64,000 nucleotides of DNA. Origin: Persicobacter psychrovividus. Lineage in GTDB: Bacteria > Bacteroidota > Bacteroidia > Cytophagales > Cyclobacteriaceae. Both the position numbers and the translations under genes were made by a program. Positions within the stretch are counted from its first letter, which is position 1. Every line of letters starts with the position of its first letter. The stretch is taken from contig NZ_AP025292.1 of NCBI RefSeq assembly GCF_036492425.1, positions 2,294,001 through 2,358,000 on the forward strand, given 5' to 3'. The notes beneath the pieces were generated by a model. The model saw only the letters and a list, made by a program, of their open reading frames with translations, was not told the DNA's origin and did no database searches. Positions 18,238 through 26,973 of this stretch are shown in pieces.

Positions 18238-20010
18238 ATGAAATTCATTATTACCTTATTTGGCATTTTTTTGCCACTTTTCGTCTTTGGGCAAAATAGT
18301 GGCTCCATGAAATTCAACTTACAGCGGCTGGGAAAGAATGTAAATTCCACTTATCATGAGTCCGCTCCATTGGTGGCACCCGATGGAAAAACGCTGTATT
18401 TTGTCCGTACAAACCACCCTGATAACAAAAAAGGGGAAAATGGTGGACAGGACATCTGGTTCTCGGAAATGCAAGCGGATGGTTTTTGGGGCAAAGCCCA
18501 GCATATGAAGTCTCCGTTAAACAACAGAAGATTCAATGAAGTGATGTGGATTTCTCCCACAGGGCAATACCTGCTCGTTCGGGGTGGTAACAGTAAAAAA
18601 GAAGATGGTTTGGCCATTACCACCAAAACCTCCTCAGGTTGGAGCAGCCCAAAGGCGATCACGGTTAAAGGATACAACAAAATGAAAAAAGGCCGCTTTT
18701 CTGGTGCAACCATGAGTAGCGACATGGCCGTACTGATCTTGTATTTCAGTGAAAAGCCCGACGATAAATTCTCTGACCTTTATGTGAGTAAAAGAATTGG
18801 TGGCACGGAGTATTCCGCTCCTTTACGCCTGACCAACCTCAATACCCGTCGGGATGAATTTGCCCCTTTCCTTTCACTGGATGACAAAACCCTGTATTTT
18901 GCCTCCAACCGACCTGGCGGAAATGGCGGTATGGATATTTACCGATCAGAAAGATTGGATGATACCTTTTTGCGATGGTCGAAACCAGAAAATGTAGGTC
19001 CGCCAGTAAATACAGTTGGTTTTGACGCCTACTTCTCCCTCGATCAAGAAGGAAAAGCCTACACCACCAGAACTTACCCGGGCACTACGGGAAACTCGCT
19101 GGATATTCTTGGACTATTGCCAAAGCCTCCAGTATTGACCCTCTCAGGGTCGATTACCAATGAGGATGACCAGATGCCACTCGAGGCCTCCATCAATGTG
19201 CTCAACGTTCACGCTAAAATAGACACTTTCTTTTACAGCAATGCAGGAGGCTTTTATGAAATTGCCATTCCTGACGGCCATAAATACGATCTGAAAATTG
19301 CCATTGGCACTAAAGAATATGTTTCCACAACCTTTAAGGCGCCAAAAATCAAGCAGGACTCTACCATGTATTTTGATTTTGCGCTGAAAGCACCCCGAAA
19401 GCTTGCGGAAGTTTATGGCGTGGTCATGAATAAAAAAACCAACGAACCTATTGAAGCAGAGATAAAAATTACTGGCGCCGAGGAATTCCTGACCAACAGC
19501 GCTGCTTTTGATGGGGGCTACAGTGTTGAAGTCGCAAAAGAAGGCACTTATGAATTCAGCATCAACATAGAAGGTTTTATTGGGCTCTCCGTCCCTGTTG
19601 AAATTGAAAAACACCATTTTGACGAAGGCTACCCGCTTGATTTTTATCTTACGCCGCTTGAAGTAGGAACCACAGTCCGCCTGGACAATGTGTTCTTTGA
19701 CTTTGACCGCGCAAGCCTGAAAGCATCCTCTTTCGAAGCTTTGGACAAAGTGGTACAGCTTATGGAAAAGACGCCAAATCTTCAGATTGAAATTGCAGGA
19801 CATACCGATAATGTGGGAAATAACAACTACAATAAAACACTTTCCAGAGACCGAGCGGCAGCAGTACGGGCTTATTTGGTAGAACAGGGGATTAGTGACT
19901 GGCGAATTACCAGTAAAGGATACGGCGCAGAAAAACCTCAGGTGGCCAATGACTCCGATGACAATCGGGCGATCAATCGCCGTGTAGAGTTTACTATTTT
20001 AGATATTTAG
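18238..20010 (+). CDS. PD40 beta-propeller / OmpA-family outer-membrane protein
   Basis: 590 residues. Signal peptide (LFGIFLPLFVFGQ), then WD40-like PD40 repeats at about 35-290 (for example DGKTLYFVRTNH, LSLDDKTLYFASNRPGGNGG), then two carboxypeptidase-regulatory-like beta sandwiches (about 300-480), and a C-terminal OmpA peptidoglycan-binding domain at 485-590 (NVFFDFDRASLK, IEIAGHTDNVGNNNYN, LSRDRAAAVRAYL). This type anchors in the outer membrane and holds peptidoglycan non-covalently; in Bacteroidota some relatives belong to gliding/type IX secretion complexes (PorE-like). Assignment to that machinery is only a possibility, as no other T9SS gene is present. The next lipoprotein gene is 65 bases downstream. 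Confidence 0.92.
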   Translation: MKFIITLFGIFLPLFVFGQNSGSMKFNLQRLGKNVNSTYHESAPLVAPDGKTLYFVRTNHPDNKKGENGGQDIWFSEMQADGFWGKAQHMKSPLNNRRFNEVMWISPTGQYLLVRGGNSKKEDGLAITTKTSSGWSSPKAITVKGYNKMKKGRFSGATMSSDMAVLILYFSEKPDDKFSDLYVSKRIGGTEYSAPLRLTNLNTRRDEFAPFLSLDDKTLYFASNRPGGNGGMDIYRSERLDDTFLRWSKPENVGPPVNTVGFDAYFSLDQEGKAYTTRTYPGTTGNSLDILGLLPKPPVLTLSGSITNEDDQMPLEASINVLNVHAKIDTFFYSNAGGFYEIAIPDGHKYDLKIAIGTKEYVSTTFKAPKIKQDSTMYFDFALKAPRKLAEVYGVVMNKKTNEPIEAEIKITGAEEFLTNSAAFDGGYSVEVAKEGTYEFSINIEGFIGLSVPVEIEKHHFDEGYPLDFYLTPLEVGTTVRLDNVFFDFDRASLKASSFEALDKVVQLMEKTPNLQIEIAGHTDNVGNNNYNKTLSRDRAAAVRAYLVEQGISDWRITSKGYGAEKPQVANDSDDNRAINRRVEFTILDI

Positions 20011-20075
20011 GCTGTTTTGATATTGAAAGTCGCCGAAGAGTCACGAAATTACCACCATAACCTTTACCAACCAAA

Positions 20076-20492
20076 ATGAAACAGATTCTATCAATACTAT
20101 GCCTTGGGATCATCATGATTTCCTGTAATGGTGAAAAGAAAAAACAACAACAGGAGTTAAAACAAATCTATGACCAAGTCATTGATATTCACGATGTAGC
20201 GATGCCCAAGCTTCAGCCGATCGTCAAATATCAGGCGGAAATTCAGAAACAGCTGGCCAACGGACAGGATTCCCTGGATAAACCCACCCTCGACGAGCTG
20301 AATAAGATGAACATCAATTTACTCAAATCTGAACGGGCGATGATGGACTGGATGCACAACCTCAATACCCAATATGATACCCTTTCTTTTGAAGATGCCA
20401 AGCAGTACCTGTTAGAAGAAAAGGAAAACATCACGCAGGTAAATGAAATGATGGATCGTGCCGTGGAGCATGCACGAACAAAACTTCAATAA
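20076..20492 (+). CDS. Helical lipoprotein of unknown function
   Basis: 138 residues. Lipoprotein signal with Cys17 (IIMISCNGE). The rest is charged and predicted helical (QQQELKQIYDQVIDIHD, MMDRAVEHARTKLQ), with a conserved-looking WMHNLNTQYDTLS segment. Homologues in Bacteroidota are usually labelled viral A-type inclusion protein, which is not informative. It lies 65 bases after the OmpA gene and ends at a strong terminator, so the two probably form one transcript. Confidence 0.8.
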   Translation: MKQILSILCLGIIMISCNGEKKKQQQELKQIYDQVIDIHDVAMPKLQPIVKYQAEIQKQLANGQDSLDKPTLDELNKMNINLLKSERAMMDWMHNLNTQYDTLSFEDAKQYLLEEKENITQVNEMMDRAVEHARTKLQ

Positions 20493-20494
20493 TT

Positions 20495-20528
20495 AAAAAA
20501 GGAACCCTAATCAGGGTTCCTTTTTTTT
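20495..20528 (+). terminator. Rho-independent terminator after the lipoprotein gene
   Basis: GGAACCCT (20501-20508), 4-base loop, AGGGTTCC (20513-20520), then eight T. An A-run on the left extends the stem and lets it also serve the convergent RRM gene. Confidence 0.9.
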
Positions 20529-20562
20529 GCCATGTTGTTTAAACGAAAATAGGACTTGAAAA

Positions 20563-20823
20563 CTATCTTGGTGCCATTTCCTCTTTCGGTTTTGCCTTTT
20601 TCACCACAATATTACTCCCCTCAAAATACAGCTCGTTGGTTTCAACAATTGCCATATAAGCTTCTGGGGTGTTCGGCATTTCTACAAAACCGAATCGCTT
20701 AGACATACCTGTCTCACGGTCAAAAATTACACGGGCAAAAGCCACTTCGCCGTATTGTTCAAAAAGCTCACGGAGGGAATCGCTGGATGTGTCAGCTCCT
20801 AATTTGGCAACAAAAATGTTCAT
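20563..20823 (-). CDS. RRM-type RNA-binding protein
   Basis: 86 residues, a single RNA recognition motif. RNP2 is MNIFVAKL at the very start and RNP1 is KRFGFVEM at about 47-54, with the aromatic residues needed to stack on RNA. The tail is short and basic (KKAKPKEEMAPR). I start at the ATG at 20823; a GTG directly upstream is in frame but adds only one residue. Small RRM proteins of this kind are widespread in Bacteroidota and cyanobacteria; in Bacteroides some are global regulators binding mRNA leaders. Monocistronic. Confidence 0.93.
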   Translation of the reverse strand: MNIFVAKLGADTSSDSLRELFEQYGEVAFARVIFDRETGMSKRFGFVEMPNTPEAYMAIVETNELYFEGSNIVVKKAKPKEEMAPR

Positions 20824-21011
20824 CACTAAAACAATTAAAGATTAATAAGTCGTTCAACCGTACATGAATCAAAATACTGAACCCACCAATGAAGGATTTC
20901 AGCATGAAAATCAAAAACCGAAGAACTTATAAGATAGAAATTAGTGATAAATATTAATTATTTCAATAATTATTTGACTTTTTAAGAAATAAATTACCTT
21001 CTCATTGTGCT

Positions 21012-21425
21012 TTAATCCACAGGCTTACACTGACTTAAAATCTCATTGACCTGATCCACGGTTACTCGCTGCGATCCGCCCCCCCAAGTGATGCTGATGA
21101 AGGTCGCAATCTCAGCAATATCCAACGGCTTCAAGGTATTCATTGCGGGCATTGGCTGGTCGTATAACTGGCCATTCACCATAATTTCGCCTTTAAGCCC
21201 ATACCTGATTGCGCAGATGGTTGCCGCTTGATCCTTTAAAAAATCTGACCCATTCAATGGCGGATAAAGCTTGCCCACTCCACGGCCATCCGCCTGATGG
21301 CAATTGGTACAATACTGCATATACAGGCGCTGCCCATTAACCACATATTGTTTGGTCTTGGTCTGTTCGGGATCGCAGGAAAACAACATCAGCAAACTCA
21401 GCCCTAAAAATAAATACTTCTTCAT
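21012..21425 (-). CDS. c-type cytochrome lipoprotein
   Basis: 137 residues from the ATG at 21425. Lipoprotein signal with Cys17 (LLMLFSCDPE), then one class I cytochrome c domain: heme-binding CTNCH at 39-43 and a likely axial Met in QPMPAMNTL. It is an electron carrier tethered to the periplasmic face. An ATG four codons earlier would overlap the upstream gene; the later start gives a standard MKKYLF signal peptide and lies 1 base past the upstream stop, implying translational coupling. Confidence 0.9.
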   Translation of the reverse strand: MKKYLFLGLSLLMLFSCDPEQTKTKQYVVNGQRLYMQYCTNCHQADGRGVGKLYPPLNGSDFLKDQAATICAIRYGLKGEIMVNGQLYDQPMPAMNTLKPLDIAEIATFISITWGGGSQRVTVDQVNEILSQCKPVD

Positions 21426-21426
21426 A

Positions 21427-21702
21427 TTATCGATCATTATGCCCTAAATCACGATCTGGATCGATATGATCTCGGATCAATTTTTTAATCTCTTTCGGTT
21501 GTGGAAATCTTCGGGATACCTTAAAGCTGAATATCAGTTGATCGTCAATCAAAATTTCATAAGTGCCCCCCGTCGCAGGCATCAGCTGCACCCCCTCGAG
21601 GTCCGTTTCAAAGGTTTGCAACAACTCTTGCGCCATCCACCCTGCGCGTAATAGCCATTTACATTGCGTACAGTACTTGATCGTTATTTGTGGTTTCTTC
21701 AA
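21427..21702 (-). CDS. SelT/SelW/SelH-type Rdx family protein (Cys version)
   Basis: 91 residues. The thioredoxin-like Rdx domain shows the redox motif CTQC (Cys11, Cys14) right after the first strand, then LLRAGWMAQELLQTF, the hallmark of selenoprotein-W-like proteins, and GGTYEILIDDQLIFS. Here the usual selenocysteine is an ordinary Cys. The role is presumed thiol redox; direct function is poorly known. It is coupled to the cytochrome gene, one base apart. Confidence 0.88.
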   Translation of the reverse strand: MKKPQITIKYCTQCKWLLRAGWMAQELLQTFETDLEGVQLMPATGGTYEILIDDQLIFSFKVSRRFPQPKEIKKLIRDHIDPDRDLGHNDR

Positions 21703-21816
21703 TTTAGGTTTCTGTTTTGTGCTTGATTTTAAGACTTCAAGTTACAAAAGCAGGAGTAATTTTGTGATAAAATCGTTAAAAAGGCAGAACTTATATCACC
21801 ATCAAACTCAAAAATC

Positions 21817-22104
21817 ATGGAAATAAGGCCAAACTGTGAAAACTGCAATAAACCCCTGCCCTACGACAGCGAGGAAGCGATGATTTGCACCTTCGACTGC
21901 ACCTTTTGTGCCGATTGTGTAACAGGAATCCTTGAGGATGTTTGCCCTAATTGTGGCGGCAATTTTGAACGTCGACCCATACGTCCGAAATCACTGTTAA
22001 AAAAATATCCCATCAGCAAAAAAGCCGTGTTAAATCCAATAAAAAAAGCCACATTTGAAGAAAAAAAACGACAACTCAAGCCTATCGCTCCCGCAGATCG
22101 TTAG
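21817..22104 (+). CDS. DUF1272 zinc-ribbon-like protein
   Basis: 95 residues. DUF1272 occupies about 1-52 with eight cysteines: CENC (7, 10), Cys24, Cys28, Cys31, Cys34 and CPNC (43, 46), consistent with two zinc sites. The sequence EIRPNCENCNKPLP with CTFDCTFCADC is the family signature. The C-terminal half is a lysine-rich tail not found in short family members. A -7-like TAATTTTG lies at 21757-21764. Function unknown. Confidence 0.88.
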   Translation: MEIRPNCENCNKPLPYDSEEAMICTFDCTFCADCVTGILEDVCPNCGGNFERRPIRPKSLLKKYPISKKAVLNPIKKATFEEKKRQLKPIAPADR

Positions 22105-22167
22105 ACTCGAAAACTAAAATTACTGTTCACTGAAAAATCCCTAAAAGCGACTACAAACATCACCTTT

Positions 22168-23688
22168 ATGAACATTGAGAACATAGAACTGCAATACCTG
22201 ACCCTGAACGATTATCAGGAATTGAAGTCGGCAATGATCGAGGCATACGCCTCCTTGCCTGATGCCTATTGGCTCGAAGAGCACTTGAAATCACTGATTG
22301 ACAAATTTCCTGAAGGACAAATTGTACTGAAGGTGAATGGTCAGTTAGCGGGTTGTGCCCTCTCGATCATCGTTGATTATTCCGAATTCGAGGATCATCA
22401 TACTTATCAGCAAATCACAGGAAATTACACTTTCAACACCCACCGACCTGACGGAAATGTGCTCTATGGTATTGATGTATTCATTAAATCAGAATATCGT
22501 GGCCTCCGACTTGGCCGACGCCTTTACGATTACCGCAAGGAGCTTTGTGAAAGGCTGAATCTGCGGAGCATCGCCTTTGGCGGACGGATCCCCAATTACC
22601 ATAAATATGCTGAAGAAATCAGCCCTAAAGAATACATCGAAAAGGTGAAAAGAAAGGAAATTCATGACCCTGTACTGAATTTTCAGATTTCGAATGATTT
22701 CCACCCCTCCAAAGTATTGAAAAAATACCTTGATGGCGACACCGACTCCAATGAGTTCGCCGTGCTTATGGAGTGGGACAATATCTATTACCAAAAGCCC
22801 AACAAGCAGGCTTCCCAACAGAAGACCGTCATTCGACTGGGACTGATTCAGTGGCAAATGCGCCCCTACAATAATCTGGAAGAATTGATGCAACAGGCCG
22901 AATTCTTCGTCGATGCCGTGTCAAGCTACAGGTCTGACTTTGCTCTATTTCCTGAGTTTTTCAATGCCCCACTGATGGCAGGTAACAACCACCTGCCAGA
23001 ATCGGAGGCCATTCGCGAGCTTTCGAAATACACGGATCGGATTGTTTCAAAATTTTCGGAATTGGCAGTGGCTTACAACATCAATATTATTACGGGCAGC
23101 ATGCCAGAAATTGTTGATGATTTGCTCTATAATGTTGGCTATTTGTGCCGTCGGGATGGATCTACGGATCGATATGAAAAATTACACGTTACCCCTGACG
23201 AAGCGAAAGTGTGGGGAATGCAGGGCGGACGTGAGCTGAAAACCTTTGATACTGATTGTGGGAAAATTGGAGTACTGATCTGTTACGATACGGAATTCCC
23301 AGAGCTCGGCAGATTGCTTGCTGATGAAGGGATGGACATTTTGTTTGTCCCATTCCTGACCGACACCCAAAATGGTTACTCGCGGGTTCGCCATTGCGCA
23401 CAGGCTCGGGCCATTGAAAACGAGTGCTATGTTGCCATTGCGGGCAGTGTCGGTAACTTGCCCAAGGTACACAATATGGATATTCAGTATGCACAATCGA
23501 CCGTTTTTACCCCTTGCGATTTTTCATTTCCCGCAAACGGGATCAAGGCGGAAGCTACGGCAAATACCGAAATGATTCTCATTGCTGATGTGGATTTGGG
23601 TTTGCTCAGGGAGTTGAATCAGTTTGGAAGCGTAAAGAATCTGCAAGACCGCCGAAAGGATCTTTTTGTATTGAAAAAGAAAAAATAG
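22168..23688 (+). CDS. GNAT acetyltransferase / carbon-nitrogen hydrolase fusion
   Basis: 506 residues. Residues 1-210 form a GNAT domain (acetyl-CoA site near YRGLRLGRRLYDYRKELC). Residues 222-500 form a nitrilase-superfamily amidohydrolase with the triad Glu263 (LFPEFF), Lys338 (YEKLHVTP) and Cys372 (LICYDTEFPE), all present. This fusion is a known Bacteroidota/Proteobacteria arrangement; the substrate pair is not established. It may acetylate and hydrolyse an amide in sequence, but that is inference. It is 63 bases after the DUF1272 gene. Confidence 0.93.
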   Translation: MNIENIELQYLTLNDYQELKSAMIEAYASLPDAYWLEEHLKSLIDKFPEGQIVLKVNGQLAGCALSIIVDYSEFEDHHTYQQITGNYTFNTHRPDGNVLYGIDVFIKSEYRGLRLGRRLYDYRKELCERLNLRSIAFGGRIPNYHKYAEEISPKEYIEKVKRKEIHDPVLNFQISNDFHPSKVLKKYLDGDTDSNEFAVLMEWDNIYYQKPNKQASQQKTVIRLGLIQWQMRPYNNLEELMQQAEFFVDAVSSYRSDFALFPEFFNAPLMAGNNHLPESEAIRELSKYTDRIVSKFSELAVAYNINIITGSMPEIVDDLLYNVGYLCRRDGSTDRYEKLHVTPDEAKVWGMQGGRELKTFDTDCGKIGVLICYDTEFPELGRLLADEGMDILFVPFLTDTQNGYSRVRHCAQARAIENECYVAIAGSVGNLPKVHNMDIQYAQSTVFTPCDFSFPANGIKAEATANTEMILIADVDLGLLRELNQFGSVKNLQDRRKDLFVLKKKK

Positions 23689-23745
23689 AAAGCCGATATT
23701 GTTCTTCGGGACACTTAGGGACATTTCGAAAAACAAATATATTTT

Positions 23746-23769
23746 GGTCGTGGACAGCTGTCTACGACC
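23746..23769. repeat. 24-bp near-perfect palindrome at the TetR stop codon
   Basis: GGTCGTGGACAG (23746-23757) meets CTGTCTACGACC (23758-23769) with no spacer; 11 of 12 pairs match. It overlaps the TAG stop (23764-23762) of the TetR gene and lies between convergent genes. Without a T-run it is not a typical terminator; a protein site is possible. Confidence 0.5.
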
Positions 23770-24346
23770 GCAATATTCCTAAAAATGCCTCCAAGCCCGC
23801 ACGCAGCGGCATGGCTTCCTCGGCGGTTTTGCCGACCACCCGCAAGCCATTGAAATAGGTCAGGATCAAATGTGCCAAAGTCGCCGCAGGCACCGTTGAT
23901 GTTACCGACCCATTCTGTTTCCCTCGCTCAATATAGGTGGTAAAATGTGCCTCCACCTTCGATGCATTTTCCTGCAAAAGACCACGAATGACCTCATCAG
24001 CATTAGAGAGTTCGGTTGTAACATTGACCACAAAACAGCCCTTGTGTTGCGGGTCGGTGATGATATCATCAATCACCATACTGAACAGCGACCGAAAGCC
24101 CTCCACCACATCCTCATGCTTGACCAAAATCGTCGGCAGCTGATCGACATTCTGCTGTTGATACAATTCAAAAGCCTGCTGAAAAAGCAGCTCCTTACAG
24201 TCAAAAGTAGCATAAAGACTTGCCCGATTCACCCCCAAATGATCGACCAATGACTGTATGGACGTTGCATGATAGCCCTGCGTCCAAAAAACCTCCATGG
24301 CTTTCTCAAGCACCTGCGCCTTATCGAATCCCTTGTTTCTCCCCAT
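23762..24346 (-). CDS. TetR/AcrR family transcriptional regulator
   Basis: 194 residues, the normal TetR length. The N-terminal helix-turn-helix covers about 8-55: VLEKAMEVFWTQGYHATSIQ and LGVNRASLYATFDCKELLF, matching the AcrR-type DNA-binding domain. The C-terminal ligand domain has GCFVVNVTTELSN, the TetR_C pattern of regulators often controlling short-chain dehydrogenases or efflux. Its ATG directly abuts the stop of the methyltransferase gene, so it is the second gene of that unit. A TetR-like operator lies upstream of the SDR gene 1.6 kb away and may be its target. Confidence 0.92.
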   Translation of the reverse strand: MGRNKGFDKAQVLEKAMEVFWTQGYHATSIQSLVDHLGVNRASLYATFDCKELLFQQAFELYQQQNVDQLPTILVKHEDVVEGFRSLFSMVIDDIITDPQHKGCFVVNVTTELSNADEVIRGLLQENASKVEAHFTTYIERGKQNGSVTSTVPAATLAHLILTYFNGLRVVGKTAEEAMPLRAGLEAFLGILRS

Positions 24347-24961
24347 CTATCGTATTCTTTTTGCAATGCCCCGAATCACCGACCCTCTGCCGATATGTCC
24401 TGCCCCTTCCTGTAAATCAACGGTCACTTCTTCGAGCAAACTGAAATCAAAAGCAGGAAAATCAGCCCTCATTTCTTCTACTGAAAAGAGCATTGACGGG
24501 TCTTTCGGCCCTCCAACCTTCGGGTTCATTTCCTGATACTGAAGGTGATTACTGCTGAACCCCTCAAAAATCAACTGCCCACCAAGGCGCACCAACTGAC
24601 CAAGGCTCCTGAAATATTCCTGCCGTTGATCCGCAGAAAAATGCGCATAAATCAATCCCAGCGCATCGAACTGCTGTCCGTGGAAATTTAAAGCCGATAA
24701 ATCGCCGACTTCATAATGAAGCTGAACCCCATGGCGTTGGGCAAGCTGTTCCGCTTTGTCCTTTGCTGCCGAACTCCAGTCAAAAGCCCTCACCTGCCAA
24801 CCCTGCAAGGCGGCATGAACAGCATTTCGCCCCTCGCCCTCTGCAGGCAACAAAAGCGTGTCCCCTTGTATTTCTGCCAATGCTGATTTTAAAAAAACAT
24901 TGGGAGAGGTCCCATAAGCATAAGCGGCCTGACGGTATCGTTCGTTCCAAAAATCTTTCAT
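24347..24961 (-). CDS. Class I SAM-dependent methyltransferase
   Basis: 204 residues from the ATG at 24961, which gives the standard opening MKDFWNERYRQAAYAYGTSP; an ATG ten codons upstream seems less likely. SAM-binding motif I appears as LLPAEGEGRNAVHAALQG, a variant typical of the TehB/thiopurine-like group rather than the canonical GxGxG. Motif IV region is FDALGLIYAHF. The substrate is unknown. No base separates it from the TetR start. Confidence 0.87.
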   Translation of the reverse strand: MKDFWNERYRQAAYAYGTSPNVFLKSALAEIQGDTLLLPAEGEGRNAVHAALQGWQVRAFDWSSAAKDKAEQLAQRHGVQLHYEVGDLSALNFHGQQFDALGLIYAHFSADQRQEYFRSLGQLVRLGGQLIFEGFSSNHLQYQEMNPKVGGPKDPSMLFSVEEMRADFPAFDFSLLEEVTVDLQEGAGHIGRGSVIRGIAKRIR

Positions 24962-25176
24962 AAGTCCATAAATTTCAGGGGACTGTTGCACAAGCCAGTG
25001 CTATGAATTTAGCACAAAAGTTTATTTCGTAAGCTGTACGGATACACCTGAGTGTATATCCAAAACACACAAAAATTATGATGATTCGGGCAGACACATC
25101 GATCAGCCCATACAGCGGCCAAATAAAGTTTCGTGGTATTACATAAAATTATGGTTCTGCAACAGCCCCTGTTTTA

Positions 25177-25932
25177 TTATAATAAAATAGGATTGATATT
25201 GATTCCTCCGTCCACATTATACTCCCCACCTGTAATAAATGAGGCCGCATCCGAGGCCAGGAAAGTCACCAAATGCGCTACTTCTTCAGGCTTGCCAAAA
25301 TCATTCAGCGGAATCCGCTTCTGTAGTTGCTCAGCGAACCCACTGATTTGCGCCTCATCCATACCTGTTTTCTCAAATATTGGCGTACTGATCGGCCCAG
25401 GATTCACGGCATTAACCCTGATTTTCCGACTGGCAAGCTCAATAGCCGCTGTTCTTGTGTAAGAATTCAGCGCTGCTTTTGAAGCTGAATAAATCGAGGT
25501 GTTCGGCATGCCCGCATAAGCATTTACCGACGACAGGTTAATGATTGATCCGCCATCTTTTATCAGTGGCAAAAATTTTTCAATAGTAAAAACGGCACCC
25601 TTAAAATTGGTCGCCATCTGATGATCGAAAAGCTCCTCACTGACTTGCCCCACAGGAGCAGGCTGAAAAATCCCCGCATTAACAAACAGCACGTCCACAT
25701 GCCCAAATTCTTCTTTAACCTCTGATACCAACTGATCAATCGCGGCCAGTGATGTTACATCTGCCACCTTCCCCACGACACCCAAATCCGCTGCGGCTTT
25801 TTGTACTTTCTCCTCTGATCGCCCAGTGATGATCACCGTTGCGCCTTCAGCCTTAAACTCCTCCGCTGTGGCATAGCCAATACCACTGTTCCCACCTGTA
25901 ACGACTGCAATCTTTTCCGCTAACTTACTCAT
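25177..25932 (-). CDS. Short-chain dehydrogenase/reductase
   Basis: 251 residues, the classical SDR length. Cofactor motif TGGNSGIGYA at 13-21, structural VNAG at 84-87 (replacing NNAG), catalytic Ser134/135, Tyr148 and Lys152 (YSASK), and the PG motif in VNPGPISTP. It reduces or oxidises a small alcohol/ketone with NAD(P); the first helix lacks a clear pattern that would decide the cofactor. A TetR-like palindrome lies 36 bases upstream of the start, suggesting inducible expression. Confidence 0.93.
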   Translation of the reverse strand: MSKLAEKIAVVTGGNSGIGYATAEEFKAEGATVIITGRSEEKVQKAAADLGVVGKVADVTSLAAIDQLVSEVKEEFGHVDVLFVNAGIFQPAPVGQVSEELFDHQMATNFKGAVFTIEKFLPLIKDGGSIINLSSVNAYAGMPNTSIYSASKAALNSYTRTAAIELASRKIRVNAVNPGPISTPIFEKTGMDEAQISGFAEQLQKRIPLNDFGKPEEVAHLVTFLASDAASFITGGEYNVDGGININPILL

Positions 25933-26363
25933 TGTCTGATTTGTATTTAAATTAATAGTTGATTTTAGAACGACCGTTCCAGTATTATGTTTTTAGGGGT
26001 GGGATGATTGCTGAGCCAAATGTCTTTTCAATTACCTTTTCTACAGAAACCTTGAACAAAAAAATGGACTGGAAAATCAATACCTCAAAGAAGGAAGATC
26101 TGCCGACTATAATTCCTCCTTTTAAAAATGGGTTTTAAAAAAGTCAAGCGAATCGATTTCACTAAAGACGGTATCAGTATTCTTCATCATCATTTGATAA
26201 AAACAGCAATTGGACTATAAGTCAACATGTGAAATGATGGCGGAAACATGGTTGATTTCTGGTTTTCATCAAGTCTGCTCGGGACCAGGCAATTCAATAG
26301 CAAAAAAATTTTGCCCTTCCGCCTGTACTTTCAGAAATTGAGTAAAAATCAACCGCACCATTT
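25933..26363. other. 431-bp intergenic region
   Basis: Between divergent SDR and GNAT genes. It holds the TetR-like palindrome near the SDR end. The remainder has only very short ORFs (a 24-codon one begins at about 26064) with no recognisable similarity. It may include a decayed gene, but I cannot support that. Confidence 0.4.
25968..25979. promoter_or_regulatory. TetR-type operator candidate upstream of the SDR gene
   Basis: GAACG-AC-CGTTC is a perfect 5-bp inverted repeat (25968-25979), 36 bases upstream of the SDR ATG, inside the longer near-symmetric stretch TAGAACGACCGTTCCA. Short repeats of this shape are common TetR/AcrR operators. Which regulator binds is inferred. Confidence 0.45.
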
Positions 26364-26846
26364 ATGCAAATAAAAATCGACGACCTTCAAGGCGACGCCA
26401 TCAAAGCTCTTCTGAAAGAACACCACACTGATATGTATGCCACCTCCCCAAAAGAAAGTGTACATACCTTGGGCATCGACCATCTCAAATCAGCAGACAT
26501 CACCTTTTTTACCGCCTGGGAAGCGGATCAGTTATTGGGCTGTTTGGCGATCAAAGCACATTCTGAAGATCAGGTGGAATTAAAATCTATGCGTACTTCA
26601 AAAGTGGTCAGAAATAAAGGGGTGGCCAGTCAATTGTTACACCATGTTTTGAGGTTTGCCAAAGAAAAAGGCTTTAGACACGTGCATCTTGAAACGGGCA
26701 CCCAGGATTACTTCAGTGCCGCACGACAGCTTTACAAAAAATTTCAGTTTACCGATTGCCCTCCCTTCGGTGATTATCAGCCCGACCCCAACAGTCATTT
26801 TATGTACCTGGACTTACAGCATTTTCCTGTAAGAGAAAACCAGTAG
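26364..26846 (+). CDS. GNAT family N-acetyltransferase
   Basis: 160 residues, one GNAT domain. The acetyl-CoA-binding motif A is VVRNKGVASQLLHHVLRFA (about 79-97), following the beta-4 strand VELKSMRTS. The end, GDYQPDPNSHFMYLDL, fits the PanZ/YhhY-like small-molecule acetyltransferase group. The substrate is unknown. It stands alone, 127 bases before the oligopeptidase gene. Confidence 0.9.
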   Translation: MQIKIDDLQGDAIKALLKEHHTDMYATSPKESVHTLGIDHLKSADITFFTAWEADQLLGCLAIKAHSEDQVELKSMRTSKVVRNKGVASQLLHHVLRFAKEKGFRHVHLETGTQDYFSAARQLYKKFQFTDCPPFGDYQPDPNSHFMYLDLQHFPVRENQ

Positions 26847-26973
26847 GAGAACTTGTAGCCAAATTCCAATCCTTGGCATATCCATGAATTTCTCTTTAAG
26901 ATAGATCAGCACTCAATAGTAGAATATTCATTTTTTATCCTATATTATCCCACATTAATCACCCAACATCTTT

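Noticed and set aside
21427-21702. Selenoprotein in the Rdx-type gene
   Set aside because: Both positions of the CxxC motif are cysteine codons and there is no in-frame TGA.
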